This document shows, piece by piece, positions 11,261 to 22,810 of a stretch of 64,000 bases of DNA. Source of the DNA: Nannobrachium achirus (lineage: Eukaryota; Chordata; Actinopteri; Myctophiformes; Myctophidae); assembly GCA_963921795.1 (NCBI GenBank), contig OY997641.1:23288033-23352032 (forward strand). The letters run 5' to 3'. Within the stretch, counting starts at the first letter, position 1, and each line of letters starts with the position of its first letter. The notes under the pieces are model-generated. The model was not told the origin of the DNA and did no database searches. It saw nothing but the letters and a program-made list of their open reading frames with translations. A program made the translations under genes and the position numbers.

Positions 11261-12133
11261 TGTTACATGCCCCAGTCTAGGGGTACAAGGTTATGCAACA
11301 TTAATAAGGCAAAGGGTAGATGTAAGAAGTATTTTTATTTATACCTTCTTTTGTTGAGTATTTAGGAACTGTTTACAAAAACAAATGAATGAAAGAACAC
11401 AAAATAAGGGAACACTTTAACAATAATCAAACATAACTACCCTGCAAAGAAAAGAAACAATCAAAAAGTACTAATCCTAAACTTATATATTAACCACTAA
11501 ATAACTAAACTAGACCAAATCAAAATTACAGGAGATTACTAAACTAACATAACTACACTATTCTAAACTATCAAAACATGAGTGATTACAAGAAGCAGGC
11601 AGTGGTAGCTACGTGTTAGCTGAATGCCACAACCTAGTTGTGGGTTTTAAACAAAGTCAAGTTCAAGTTCCCAATGTTCTCCAAACTCACAAAGGTAAGA
11701 ATGCTATAAGCTAAGCAGTAAGCAGGTTCTACAACGCTAACATGGCAGAGGGAAACTACTACAGAGAGTAGCTCCCAAAGCTGCAGCAGGTGAGTGTCAA
11801 TATATGTTGGACAGGATGTTCCCCCATGGGCAGCAAGGAACAAACTGACGAGGAGCTCTGGGCTGGCAAGGCTTTTGTAGGGAGGCCCCCGCAGGTGATT
11901 GGACCAGATGGAATCAGGGTGTAGCTCTCCATCAAGCTCAGCTCACTCAGGTCTCCTCCAAGTTCAGGTCTCGTCTCCTCCCACTCCAACACAAGGCCAA
12001 GACCTAAACTGACACTAGTATAAGTATGTGGACTCCAACCAATATTGGGAACAATAGTAACGTAATAAGGATAACTAGAAAATAGTAATAAGATAGAATA
12101 ATAAAGTAATAGAAAATACATAGGGATGTAACA
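11261..12133 (-). repeat. 3' LTR of the Gmr1-like element (873 bp)
   Basis: Begins TGTTACAT and ends ATGTAACA, a perfect 8-bp terminal inverted repeat with TG...CA ends. It appears identical to the other LTR except for one extra C in a C run near 11889. This implies a recent insertion. Confidence 0.9.
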
Positions 12134-12144
12134 CCCCCACCCTC
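12134..12144 (-). other. Polypurine tract (GAGGGTGGGGG)
   Basis: Read on the minus strand it lies directly before the 3' LTR, where the plus-strand primer of an LTR retrotransposon is expected. Confidence 0.75.
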
Positions 12145-12170
12145 AAAATCAAACATAGTTTGATCACAAA

Positions 12171-15100
12171 TTACCACGCCCGCGATAGGGCATCTGCCAA
12201 TACATTATCTGTGCCCTTTTTGTGTCGGATTTCCAAATTGTAATCCTGAATCAGGAGTGCCCAACGCATGAGCCTTTGGTTGTGATTACGCATGCGGTGC
12301 AAGAATACCAAGGGGTTGTGATCTGTGTAACAAACCACAGGCAGTGGGCTGGACCCCACATACACCTCGAAATATTGCAGCGCAAGCAACACAGCCAAAG
12401 CCTCTTGCTCTATAGTAGCATACCTCACCTGATGTTTGTTGAACTTTCGGGAGAAGTAGCAGACGGGATGGTTAATGCAACTTGAATCCTCCTGTAACAG
12501 CACAGCTCCAGCTCCCACGCCACTGGCATCCACCTCCAGTGAGAATGGACGTGAGAAGTCTGGAGCAGCCAACACGGGCGCACTGCACAGAAGTGTTTTG
12601 ACAGAATCAAATGCATGTTGACACTCAGGAGACCAGATAAATGCATTGGCAGGACTTAATAGACTAGTAAGGGGATGAGCAACAGTGGAGAAGTTTTTAC
12701 AGAAGCCCCTATAGTAACCAGCCATACCGAGATAACGGCGTAACTCACGTCTGGTTGTGGGAGCAGGATAGGCAACAATAGCAGCGACCTTTGCCTCAAT
12801 AGGCCGTACCTGCCCTTGTCCCACTTCTCTTCCCAGATAAGTAACAGTGGCCTTACCAAATTCACATTTAGCTAAGTTCAGGGTCAGCGAAGCTTTAGCT
12901 AAACGCTCAAAGACAATCTTCAGCAGCTTTATGTGTTCCTCCCAATCTGCGGAGTACACAATTAAATCATCCAAATAGGCATTGCAGTTGGGCACCCCCT
13001 CCAACACAATGTTAACAAGCCGCTGAAACGTGAAGGCCATGACATCGTACTGCACAAAATGATCAGAAGTGACAAACGCGGATATTTCAGAGGCACGGCG
13101 CGTTAAAGGTACCTGCCAATAACCTTTAAGCAAATCTAATTTAGTTACAAATGCCGCAGACCCCAAATTATCCACACAGTCCTCCATTCTAGGCAATGGA
13201 TAGGAATCCTGCACTGTCACCGCATTTACTTTCCTGTAATCAGTGCAAAACCTAGGGCTACCATCAGACTTAACCTGCAGTAGACAGGGAGAGCTCCATG
13301 GGCTTGAACTTGGCCTCGCCAAACCATGAGAGAGCAGATACTCCACCTCTTTTTTCATGAGCGCTCTTTTGGTGGGATTGACGCGGTACGCGTGCTGCTT
13401 AATAGGCCTGGCGCGCTCCACATCAATGTCATGCTCAAGCACAGTAGTGCGAGTAGGAACATCTCCAAATAATACAGGAAAATCATTAACTAACCTGGTT
13501 ATGTCAGTCTGGTGCTCAGGAAGTAAATGACTGAGGTGTTCAGGCAATTTAGTCAACATCTCCGAGTTGCACAAGCGTGCCTGTTGTGCGGGAGACGCAC
13601 GCAACACCAACCCATCATCCTCTGGAACCGGCGAATCGTCAGATTCACTCTGCAAATCAATAGAATCATGAGAGGAGGACACATGCTCAGCCACCAACAA
13701 GCCTACCTCCCTCACATGGAATGTTTTTAACATGTTCACATGGCAGACGCGACTTTTACGTCTCCTGTCTGGGGTACCAATTACATAGTCTGTCTTACTG
13801 AGCTTTTTCAGAATCACATGGGGACCTGAAAATCGGGAGGACAGAGCAGAGCCAGGAACAGGCAGCAGCACCAAAACCTGATCACCTGGGTTGAAAGAGC
13901 GCTCTACAGCAGCCTTATCAAAACGCTCCTTCATTTCTCTTTGAGAATTAATCAAATGTTCCCTAGCCAGGGAACACGCCTTGTTAAGACGCCCCCGAAA
14001 CTTTTTAACAAACTCCAAAACATTAGTTTCAGGAGAAACAGGAGTGGCCATGAACTGATCTTTCAGGACCTTGAGAGGGCCGCGAACCGTGTGGCCAAAA
14101 ATCAACTCATTGGGGCTAAATCCCAATGATTCCTGCACTGCATCTCGAGCAGCAAATAGCACAAATGGAATGCCCTCATCCCAGGACCTAGATACCTCTA
14201 GACAGTATTTACGCATCATGCATTTCAAAGTGGAATGCCAGCGTTCCAGCGCCCCCTGTGTCTGAGGCCTGTAAGCGCTTGACACAATGTGCTCAATAGA
14301 CAGCATTTGCATTACTTGCTTAAATACCTTAGAGAGGAAATTACTCCCCTGATCAGTCTGGAGAACCTTAGCAAAACCCCAAGTAGCAAAGAACTTAGTC
14401 AGAGCTTTAAGTACAGAAGTGGCTGTGATTTTACGCAGGGGGATTGCTTCTGGAAATCTGGTAGCTGCACACATTATAGTCAATAAGTATTGGTTACCTG
14501 ATTTGGTGCGAGGCAGTGGACCCACACAATCTACGATAACCCGCTCAAATGGTTCCCCAATGGCTGGAATCGGACAGAGCGGCGCGACAGGAATCGTCTG
14601 GTTTGGCTTCCCTGTAATCTGACAGGTAGCGCATGAGCGACAGTACTGGGACACATCCTGCTTTAAACCAGGCCAGAAAAAATGTTTGAGAATTCTAGCG
14701 TAGGTTTTTGTCACCCCTAAATGCCCAGCCCAATTATGGTCATGAGCTAACGAAAGAACCTGTCGCCGGTATGCAGTTGGGACCACAATTTGGACCACTG
14801 CGCTCCAGTCAGATTCCTCGCAACCAGTAGGACACCATTTGCGCATCAACAATTCCTCCTCACAATAGAAACCCATTTGTTTTGTTTTAAGCTGCTCTGT
14901 ACTCTGCACAGCAGCGAAACATTTTTCAAGCGTGGGATCACTTTGTTGTGCCTTAACGAGGCTTTCTTTGGTGACTGGCAAGATTAACTGATCCTTTACA
15001 ATGCCAGTTACCTTCCCCCCCTTAAGGTTAACACCCGATCGCTGTGCCAACACTTTAGGAGCAGTAGGCAACACATTGTCACCCGCAAGGGTGCGCATAA

Positions 15101-17048
15101 CAATGGAATCAGAAAAATCACCATCCTTACCTATTTTGCGTGATTGCGCTCGAGTGATCACACACGCTGGAAAAGCGTCAGGAAATTTCACAGCCAGGGT
15201 ATCCTGCCTAACAACCTCAGCTACAGGCGTCTCCACCACTTCAATCACAGGATAGACTTTACCGCCTGCAATATCATTACCCATGACAAATGAAATCCCA
15301 TCGATTGGCAACTCATCGCGCACTGCTACTTTGAAGTACCCAGTGACTAAACCAGACTTCACATACACAGTGTGTAAAGGCGCAGAAATAAAGCCCATTT
15401 CCACCCCCCTAATCACTGCGCTCGACCCGCAGGCCGTCTGCTCATTCAAAGGCAGCACGTCCGTCAAAATCACACTCTGCTGAGCCCCAGTATCTCTTAG
15501 AATGCGAACACATTGCCCTTCATTGCTGTCTTGTGACACAGACACCACACCATCGAAAACGAACGGGTCATAACTTGGATCTGGACCAGGGCGCGCAGAC
15601 AGAGACTGCTCAGTAACCCGTTTCTCTGTTTTAATTAAACCCATGCCCTTAGACCCATTTTGACCTTGCCTGTACAGCCGCTTACGACACTCGGCAATCA
15701 CATGCCCTTTATTTTTACAGTAGTGACAGACACGCTCTTCTTTTTGGTTTGTAACAGCCTGCTCAGACTGTCTCTGGCCTGACTGTGGTGCGTAATTACG
15801 CACGTACCCAACTCTGCGTTGTGCGCTGGGGCTAACTGGAGCTGTATTAAACACGCTCTTGTGGGTTAGAACAAATTCATCGGCAAAAATCGAAGCTTCA
15901 GAAACTGAGGCGACTCTCTGCTCATTCAGATGAACTGCGATTCGGTCTGGGAGACACCTTTTAAATTCCTCCACCAGCATAAGCTCACGTAAAGTTTTAA
16001 AATCAGTGGCTTTGCTGGCAGCGCACCATCTATCAAAAAGAGCCTCTTTCTCCCTGGAGAACTCGACAAAAGTTTGGTTTGAGCCCTTTGAGTGTTGTCG
16101 GAACTTTTGTCTGTATGCCTCAGGCACGAGTTCGTAAGCTCTCAATATCGTAGTTTTGACCAAATCGTAGCTCATACAATCCTGAACAGAGAGAGACGCA
16201 ATAACCTCTTGCGCTTTACCATGTAGTTTACATTGAAGTAGGATGGACCAGACATCCTTGGGCCAGCGTAAGGCTGTAGCCACTCTTTCAAATGCCCCAA
16301 AATAAGCATCCACTTCAGACTCGCGAAATTGTGGCACTACACCAATAAACTTGGAAATGTCAAATGGTAACGTACCTTGATTTGAGCTGGGAGTGGGGTT
16401 GGTTGGGGGAGTGGTTGGCACCGGAGCGGGGGAGGGAGAGACGGGAACAGAACCCATGTGTGCCATTTCCAACTCGAGCTGGCGAAGTCTGAGCTTTTCC
16501 TCTAGCTCAATCTTTCGCATTTCCAACTGAAAAGCTCGGTCGTTTGCCCTGTCCCGTTCTCTCTCCTCTCTGTCTCGAACTCGCTCCCGCTCCTCTCTCT
16601 CTAGCCGTGCTATACGCACTTTCACCCTGGTTTTAAATGAGACCTTGGATCCGTCTGAATCCGTGGAATCCGATTCTAGGCCCAGTGCGTTGGGGTCGGG
16701 AGCCAATTTCAATGGTGTCTTTTTGGGCTTTGCCTCTGGCTCAGCCACTGCTCCTTTTTCGGACCCCTCAACAGCACCTGCCACCTCGTCACCCCCCGGA
16801 CCAGACTCACCTTGGAGCGGCCTCGGCACATCTTCAGGCACGGCTAGTTCTACTTCTGGTGGCACCACCAACACCCCTTGATCAACCAACTTAGTAAATA
16901 AAAAATCTTTAATTTTTCTCTTACTAAGCGCCTCATTAACAACGAATCTGAAGTGGTCTGCTATCAGTAATAAGTCATCTTTGCGACAATCGTCGAATTT
17001 GCCAATGGTGGGGTCTTTAACGAACTCCTCCAAGTCAAAGTGCACCAT
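12171..17048 (-). CDS. Gmr1-like LTR retrotransposon Gag-Pol polyprotein (1625 aa)
   Basis: A single uninterrupted frame. Residues about 143-196 are a charged coiled-coil-like stretch. A SCAN-like capsid segment (AYRQKFRQ) spans about 310-400. The zinc knuckle CX2CX4HX4C is at 441-454 and the protease DTG at 519-521. The integrase HHCC is H769, H776, C806, C809. Its DD35E core is D840, D899, E935, followed by a GPY/F-type tail (about 1048-1105). Reverse transcriptase spans about 1232-1400 (D1305, YLDD 1358-1361) and RNase H follows (D1507, E1549, D1576). Integrase before RT in a Ty3/gypsy-type protein is the order that defines Gmr1-like elements. Between D1305 and D1360 the spacing is 55 residues, and the conserved Asn-Ala-Pro segment is absent around residue 1339. 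RT activity is therefore doubtful although the frame is open. Confidence 0.92.
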   Translation of the reverse strand: MVHFDLEEFVKDPTIGKFDDCRKDDLLLIADHFRFVVNEALSKRKIKDFLFTKLVDQGVLVVPPEVELAVPEDVPRPLQGESGPGGDEVAGAVEGSEKGAVAEPEAKPKKTPLKLAPDPNALGLESDSTDSDGSKVSFKTRVKVRIARLEREERERVRDREERERDRANDRAFQLEMRKIELEEKLRLRQLELEMAHMGSVPVSPSPAPVPTTPPTNPTPSSNQGTLPFDISKFIGVVPQFRESEVDAYFGAFERVATALRWPKDVWSILLQCKLHGKAQEVIASLSVQDCMSYDLVKTTILRAYELVPEAYRQKFRQHSKGSNQTFVEFSREKEALFDRWCAASKATDFKTLRELMLVEEFKRCLPDRIAVHLNEQRVASVSEASIFADEFVLTHKSVFNTAPVSPSAQRRVGYVRNYAPQSGQRQSEQAVTNQKEERVCHYCKNKGHVIAECRKRLYRQGQNGSKGMGLIKTEKRVTEQSLSARPGPDPSYDPFVFDGVVSVSQDSNEGQCVRILRDTGAQQSVILTDVLPLNEQTACGSSAVIRGVEMGFISAPLHTVYVKSGLVTGYFKVAVRDELPIDGISFVMGNDIAGGKVYPVIEVVETPVAEVVRQDTLAVKFPDAFPACVITRAQSRKIGKDGDFSDSIVMRTLAGDNVLPTAPKVLAQRSGVNLKGGKVTGIVKDQLILPVTKESLVKAQQSDPTLEKCFAAVQSTEQLKTKQMGFYCEEELLMRKWCPTGCEESDWSAVVQIVVPTAYRRQVLSLAHDHNWAGHLGVTKTYARILKHFFWPGLKQDVSQYCRSCATCQITGKPNQTIPVAPLCPIPAIGEPFERVIVDCVGPLPRTKSGNQYLLTIMCAATRFPEAIPLRKITATSVLKALTKFFATWGFAKVLQTDQGSNFLSKVFKQVMQMLSIEHIVSSAYRPQTQGALERWHSTLKCMMRKYCLEVSRSWDEGIPFVLFAARDAVQESLGFSPNELIFGHTVRGPLKVLKDQFMATPVSPETNVLEFVKKFRGRLNKACSLAREHLINSQREMKERFDKAAVERSFNPGDQVLVLLPVPGSALSSRFSGPHVILKKLSKTDYVIGTPDRRRKSRVCHVNMLKTFHVREVGLLVAEHVSSSHDSIDLQSESDDSPVPEDDGLVLRASPAQQARLCNSEMLTKLPEHLSHLLPEHQTDITRLVNDFPVLFGDVPTRTTVLEHDIDVERARPIKQHAYRVNPTKRALMKKEVEYLLSHGLARPSSSPWSSPCLLQVKSDGSPRFCTDYRKVNAVTVQDSYPLPRMEDCVDNLGSAAFVTKLDLLKGYWQVPLTRRASEISAFVTSDHFVQYDVMAFTFQRLVNIVLEGVPNCNAYLDDLIVYSADWEEHIKLLKIVFERLAKASLTLNLAKCEFGKATVTYLGREVGQGQVRPIEAKVAAIVAYPAPTTRRELRRYLGMAGYYRGFCKNFSTVAHPLTSLLSPANAFIWSPECQHAFDSVKTLLCSAPVLAAPDFSRPFSLEVDASGVGAGAVLLQEDSSCINHPVCYFSRKFNKHQVRYATIEQEALAVLLALQYFEVYVGSSPLPVVCYTDHNPLVFLHRMRNHNQRLMRWALLIQDYNLEIRHKKGTDNVLADALSRAW

Positions 17049-17132
17049 TTTTGCCGACTAAGCCCACAATTGTTTTAGAACCCGCTTATCAAAAATAAAA
17101 AAACTTGATTCACTTACCAATTGCCTCAATTA

Positions 17133-17143
17133 ACGAGCCCCCA
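17133..17143 (-). other. Primer-binding site matching tRNA-Pro (TGGGGGCTCGT)
   Basis: Read on the minus strand, it lies 4 nt after the 5' LTR. These 11 bases equal the start of the well-known tRNA-Pro primer-binding site. Complementarity stops after 11 nt. Confidence 0.7.
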
Positions 17144-17147
17144 TTAA

Positions 17148-18019
17148 TGTTACATGCCCCAGTCTAGGGGTACAAGGTTATGCAACATTAATAAGGCAAA
17201 GGGTAGATGTAAGAAGTATTTTTATTTATACCTTCTTTTGTTGAGTATTTAGGAACTGTTTACAAAAACAAATGAATGAAAGAACACAAAATAAGGGAAC
17301 ACTTTAACAATAATCAAACATAACTACCCTGCAAAGAAAAGAAACAATCAAAAAGTACTAATCCTAAACTTATATATTAACCACTAAATAACTAAACTAG
17401 ACCAAATCAAAATTACAGGAGATTACTAAACTAACATAACTACACTATTCTAAACTATCAAAACATGAGTGATTACAAGAAGCAGGCAGTGGTAGCTACG
17501 TGTTAGCTGAATGCCACAACCTAGTTGTGGGTTTTAAACAAAGTCAAGTTCAAGTTCCCAATGTTCTCCAAACTCACAAAGGTAAGAATGCTATAAGCTA
17601 AGCAGTAAGCAGGTTCTACAACGCTAACATGGCAGAGGGAAACTACTACAGAGAGTAGCTCCCAAAGCTGCAGCAGGTGAGTGTCAATATATGTTGGACA
17701 GGATGTTCCCCCATGGGCAGCAAGGAACAAACTGACGAGGAGCTCTGGGCTGGCAAGGCTTTTGTAGGGAGGCCCCGCAGGTGATTGGACCAGATGGAAT
17801 CAGGGTGTAGCTCTCCATCAAGCTCAGCTCACTCAGGTCTCCTCCAAGTTCAGGTCTCGTCTCCTCCCACTCCAACACAAGGCCAAGACCTAAACTGACA
17901 CTAGTATAAGTATGTGGACTCCAACCAATATTGGGAACAATAGTAACGTAATAAGGATAACTAGAAAATAGTAATAAGATAGAATAATAAAGTAATAGAA
18001 AATACATAGGGATGTAACA
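17148..18019 (-). repeat. 5' LTR of the Gmr1-like element (872 bp)
   Basis: Has the same termini as the 3' LTR. On the minus strand an overlapping TATAAATAAA at about 17220-17230 could serve as a TATA box or poly(A) signal. Open frames within the LTRs (for example 17521-17730 and 17684-18007) occur in both copies and are not genes. Confidence 0.9.
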
Positions 18020-18024
18020 CTTAC
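18020..18024. repeat. Target-site duplication, right (CTTAC)
   Basis: Partner of 11256-11260. Confidence 0.85.
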
Positions 18025-18091
18025 TTACTGACTGACTTAAGTATGGCGGATTACAATAAGTGTTCTGCTATTGCATAGCAGGCACACTTAA

Positions 18092-19044
18092 TAATAATAA
18101 TGATCCCACAAATTTGGTGCGGTAATAACTGCCGCACAATTTACGCCACCGCCGCAATATATACATCAAAACGTGCGGCTCGGCCGGGAATGGTGTGCTA
18201 TTACTTTTCTAAGAGAAAAGTTGTATTGTTTAATTGATATTAATTTATTAGTGAATTAATTTTACCCATTGACTTATAATGGGAATCGCAAAAACTCACA
18301 TTCAATATTTTTTTTCTCGCAAACCATAGGGGCTACAGTTTCAAAACTTGGAGAGGAGATTTATAATGATATCAAGGATTAAATAAAAAATATATTTTGT
18401 CAGTTGGCCTCATGGTGGCGCTATAACAGTCCACTTTACCTTTCGGCCTGTAACTCTTGAACCGTGGGTCGGAAAATTAAAATTCCTTTTTCCCTGGATT
18501 CCTTGGGTCATGACGCATCTCCTCATATAGGCCACGCCCATTTGCGTCAGGATAGATTTTCCGCCATTTTGAATTTTCTTCAAAACACACTTTTTGCTCC
18601 TTTTCCTACATATTTCTTCCAAATGTCACAAAAATCGATACACACAATCTATGGACTCATGCGATAAACATATTTAAACGATATTTTGATAGTCCATACC
18701 GTTCTTCCGTAACAAGGTTCCAAAGTTAGCGGGAGGAGCCCGTTTTGTAAGAAGTAGCCATAAATCAAAAACGAAACATCCAGTCAACACCAAATTTTAA
18801 CCACAAGTGGGGGGCGCTATACTGAACATATACCCAAAAGCATTTCCACTTCGACCCATAGGGGGCACCACAAACGCGCAAAACGTAACCGCTAATGCTA
18901 ATGCTAACAAATGCTAATGCTAACACATGCTAATGCTAACAAATGCTAATGCTAACAAATATGCTAATGTTAACACATACAAGGTTGCACACACTTAGCG
19001 AGCTGCAGGCACACTTAAAATTTCTTAGAAATTTTCTTTTCTAG
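18092..19044 (+). mobile_element. Helitron-like copy 2, ending in hairpin plus CTAG
   Basis: Contains GTAATAACTGCCGCAC, GGTGGCGCTATAAC, GCTAATGCTAAC repeats (18891-18985), the inverted GCAGGCACACTTAA, the hairpin and TTTTCTAG. It probably continues the outer element begun at 9665-9735. Confidence 0.55.
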
Positions 19045-20121
19045 TTAATTAATTAATTAAGTTCCTTGCAAATTTGGTGCGCTAATAACTGCCGCACAAT
19101 TTACGCCACCGCCGCAATATATACATCAAAACGTGCGGCTCGGCCGGGAATGGTGTGCTATTACTTTTCTAAGAGAAAAGTTGTATCGTTTAATTGATAT
19201 TAATTTATTAGTGAATTAATTTTACCCATTGACTTATAATGGGAATCGCAAAAACTCACATTCAATATTTTTTTTCTCGCAAACCATAGGGGCTACAGTT
19301 TCAAAACTTGGAGAGGAGATTTATAATGATATCAAGGATTAAATAAAAAATAATTTCGTCAGTTGGCCTCATGGTGGCGCTATAACAGTCCACTTTACCT
19401 TTCGGCCTGTAACTCTTGAACCGTGGGTCGGAAAATTAAAATTCCTTTTTCCCTGGATTCCTTGGGTCATGACGCATCTCCTCATATAGGCCACGCCCAT
19501 TTGCGTCAGGATAGATTTTCCGCCATTTTGAATTTTCTTCAAAACACACTTTTTGCTCCTTTTCCTACATATTTTCTCCAAATGTCACAAAAATCGATAC
19601 ACACGATCTATGGACTCATGCGATAAACATATTTAAACGATATTTTGATAGTCCATACCGTTCTTATGTAACAGGGTTCCAAAGTTAGCGGGAGGAGCCC
19701 GTTTTATAAGAAGTAGCCATAAATCACAAACGAAACATCCAGTCAACACCACATTTTAACCACAAGTGGAGGGCGCTATACTGAACATATACCCAAAAGC
19801 ATTTCCACTTCGACCCATAGGGGGCACCTCAAACGCGCAAAACGTAACCGTTTCATGCCAAAACGTGTTTTTCAGGGGGAACGACCCTCTCAAAACGAAA
19901 CACAAACGATCTCGGGAGCGACGGGACAACGTAATCGCCTTGCGGAACTTGTGGGAGGAGCCTATTTCTTAAAAACAAGAAACCATATTGCTAATGCTAA
20001 CACATGCTAATGCTAACAAATGCTAATGCTAACAAAGATGCTAATGTTAACACATACAAGGTTGCACACACTTAGCGAGCTGCAGGCACACTTAAGATTT
20101 CTTAGAAATTTTCTTTTCTAG
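19045..20121 (+). mobile_element. Helitron-like copy 3, tandem to copy 2
   Basis: Nearly the same as copy 2 at an offset of 959 bp, with about 100 extra bases before the GCTAATGCTAAC block (19986-20050). It ends CTAG at 20118-20121. Head-to-tail arrays are common for rolling-circle elements. Confidence 0.55.
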
Positions 20122-21055
20122 TTAAAAAGTTATATTTCACTTTAAAAGAAATCCGACCAGACAGTTTGACCGTATTGGTCCAAAGTTCATGTGAAAAAAG
20201 TTTTGTGCGCGTAATGCAAAAATCCCAGGAGGAGATAGATTTTTACTGTTTTTCATATAATTCCAAATTGTGGGGGATCTAAATGTCAGAGGTCAAAAGT
20301 CAGAGCGTAAAAGTTGTTCGGCATGAGGAGACGCATATGTGTATACGGGTTTCATGGCTGTACCTCAAACACAGCATGAGCTATACCTGTTCAAAGTTTG
20401 CACTTTCGAAGGCTTCCTACAGCGCCACCATTTGGCCGATTGCTTTAAAAAATAATAGCCCACTTCGCCACTGTAAGCTGAACACATTGATGTTTTTATT
20501 TTCATTTTCTCACTAAGTATGTAGGAGTAGTAAGATACCGAAGTTTTTGAGGAGAACTGTCTGACTGACCTACTAGATAAATAAATAATGACAATATCTA
20601 AAGTGTGCTCGCCTTACAGGCGAGCCCACAATTAATACTACTATAATAGTCATTAAGCTACTAATATAGACTGAAGGAATTAAAGCAGGTCATGTATGGA
20701 ATTGTAACAGCTGAAATCAATAATATATCAGTATTCCGGTATTAACCTGCGGGCCGCATTAAAGCTATACTGTGTAAGTTGCTCAACAAGTGGTCAGTAG
20801 CGGTATTGCTTTTTTCGGCCGTTTTTCGCCCGGAGTCGCCGCGGACCACCGGAGCGGGGCCGCAAACCACCGCGACCGATAACGAATCCGTAGAGGGGTA
20901 GAACGTAATTTTCTGACCAGGATTTGGGAAGTAAGAGGTTAAGAATCCTTAACCATCGTAAACACTGTTGCTGAGGGAGCCTACTTCCTGAAGAGACGGC
21001 AAGCACGCTGTGATTGGCCCGGTAGTGTATCATGTGTGTATGATCCTATGTGACC
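20122..21055. other. Repeat-derived stretch without a supported gene
   Basis: Holds dispersed-repeat sequence with CAGCGCCACCATTTGG, a GTGCTCGCCTTACAGGCGAG hairpin near 20607, and a GC-rich block (about 20810-20880). The reverse-strand open frame at 20794-21033 has no recognisable domain. Confidence 0.4.
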
Positions 21056-21138
21056 CGTGCTGGGTCACATAGGTTCCACTCTGTATTTGGCCGGAGGGGA
21101 TGATGGAAAAAATAGCTATGCATTATTTGTGGTTATTT
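21056..21138. repeat. 83-bp segment repeated at 24138-24220
   Basis: Starts CGTGCTGGGTCACATAGG and ends TTTGTGGTTAT. The second copy differs at a few positions and is cut by a Helitron-like 5' end at 24220. In this copy the sequence runs on as TTTATTTTG, so it shows the uninterrupted site. Confidence 0.7.
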
Positions 21139-21499
21139 ATTTTGTTAACATGTGATTCCAGTTACATTCGGCTGATTCGGGCACAGGGTCCTTTATGCCG
21201 CGCAGGTAATGCTGCAACCACTATGACATTTTACATTAATTGACACACAAATAATTGTGATTAACAATTTAGTCGTGTTTTTGGCATTGAACACTGGAAT
21301 GTGAATACAAATGTCATTTATTTGATGTTGCACAGAACAGAGCTTGACTAATAACTTTAATGTGCTTTAATGCTATTCTGATTTGTATTTAATAAAGGTG
21401 TGAAACTGTGCACTGTTCTAAGGTTACCGTATACAGGTTTCCTTGGTCCGTTTTAATGTGTTTAGCTTTGTTTCTCTGACCTTTTGAATGTAATTACAG

Positions 21500-21560
21500 G
21501 CCATCCCACAGAGGGGCCAACAGGTTCAGGAGGAGGACTAGGGGTGTGTGGCCATAACAG
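21500..21560 (+). other. Possible exon-like segment with good splice signals
   Basis: Acceptor AATTACAG before it and donor AG-GTAAGT after it are near consensus. The 61-nt segment contains TAG in one frame and matches no family I know. It may be chance or a decayed exon within transposon DNA. Confidence 0.15.
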
Positions 21561-22555
21561 GTAAGTCCAACGAGAAGCAACAGCCACAACACAGAGGGTG
21601 GGGCAGAAACAAGTGGCCACTAATTCACTCTTCTTAAGCCCCAGGGGGGTCCAGGGAAAAAATCGCCTAAAATGTATGCCCAAATTGGAACAGTTGTGGA
21701 CACAATACTACAATGATTGTGGCTAATCTTGTCCCACCAAATGTCAGCTAACCCCTGAAAATTCACAAATGCAGTGTAAAACATCACAAAAGATGATTGA
21801 AAAAGCTCGCCGCCTATGGAAATTTTGCCTTCTGAATAGTAAATGAGCCTCAAGACCTCATTGAAAACACATATAGTGAATAGAGAAATTGTTCACCAAG
21901 GTGTCATCAACTGATAGGCAAAATTGTATGAAAATATTCCAAACTTTGTAAACTCAGATGTTTTAGTGAGAGTAGTGCTGTAATATTAGTAATGTTAAAG
22001 TATAGGGTGAAAAATTATAAAAACAAGTAACAATAAGTTGTAACTAGCAAAGAACATTTCTAAGATAGTCTCGCTTTCTTCCTGCTCTTACAACTTCCCT
22101 TTCCTGAGCAACGTTAAGAACTTCCTCCTGGGGATTCCGAGGTGTTCGTTGTGGAGATTATTGCAAAACATATTTTTGGACATTGCTCCTACAGATTTTG
22201 GCCTAAACTCACTTAAAGCGGTACACAGTATCTCTAAAGTCATGTCATCAACATGGATCTGTCCCATTTTCCATATTCCCCCCTGATGGGCTACGATTGC
22301 CTTCTAAAGTTTGTGTATGCGACGTGACGGGCGCTTATCTCCCGATTAGGGAGTCTTACTGGTGTATCTTGTAGACCAGTGGTTAGTTTATATGAGATAC
22401 TTAAAGTGTGGTTCCTGTGGAAATAAGCCTCGGCTTTCTAGGATCTCCTTTTAGTTGACCTTGTACCAGTGATTTGTACTGTCATGAAACTGTACTTTTT
22501 TCTATTGCAAACTTCTAATAAATTCTTCAATCAATCAATCAAAAACAATCAAACC

Positions 22556-22810
22556 AGTAGTTTGACAGGTATGGGGGTATCTTAGTGGTGTAGTGTATCT
22601 TGTAGACCAGTTGTTTGACAGGTATATGGGTATCTTGGTGTTGGTGTATATTGTATACCAGTAGTTAAGTCAGGTACATGGGTATCTTAGTGGTGTAGTG
22701 TATCTTGTAGACCAGTAGTTTGACAGGTACATGGGTATCTTAGTGTTAGTGTATATTGTATTCCAGTAGTTAAGTCAGGTACATGGGTATCTTAACAGTG
22801 TAGTGTACCG
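22556..22810. repeat. Minisatellite with about 57-bp monomers in a 114-bp alternating pattern
   Basis: Monomers alternate between GTGTATCTTGTAGACCAGT and GTGTATATTGTATACCAGT versions around GGGTATCTTAGTG. A related single segment lies at about 22350-22390, after GATTAGGGAGTCTTAC. Confidence 0.75.

Larger units (their letters stand above)
9736..18091 (-). mobile_element. Inner Helitron-like element, minus strand, split by the LTR element
   Basis: Its 3' end (CTAG read on the minus strand) is at 9736-9739 and its 5' TTAAGTGTGCC is at 18091. Both lie in a TAA/TTA microsatellite, again between A and T. Without the LTR retrotransposon it is about 1.6 kb. It contains a rearranged GCTAATGCTAAC block (9806-9870, inverted) and the GAGAAAAAAA tract. 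Confidence 0.55.

Noticed and set aside
11634..12121. Open frames repeated at both ends of the LTR element
   Set aside because: They lie wholly inside the LTRs and are duplicated with them; no known protein motif.
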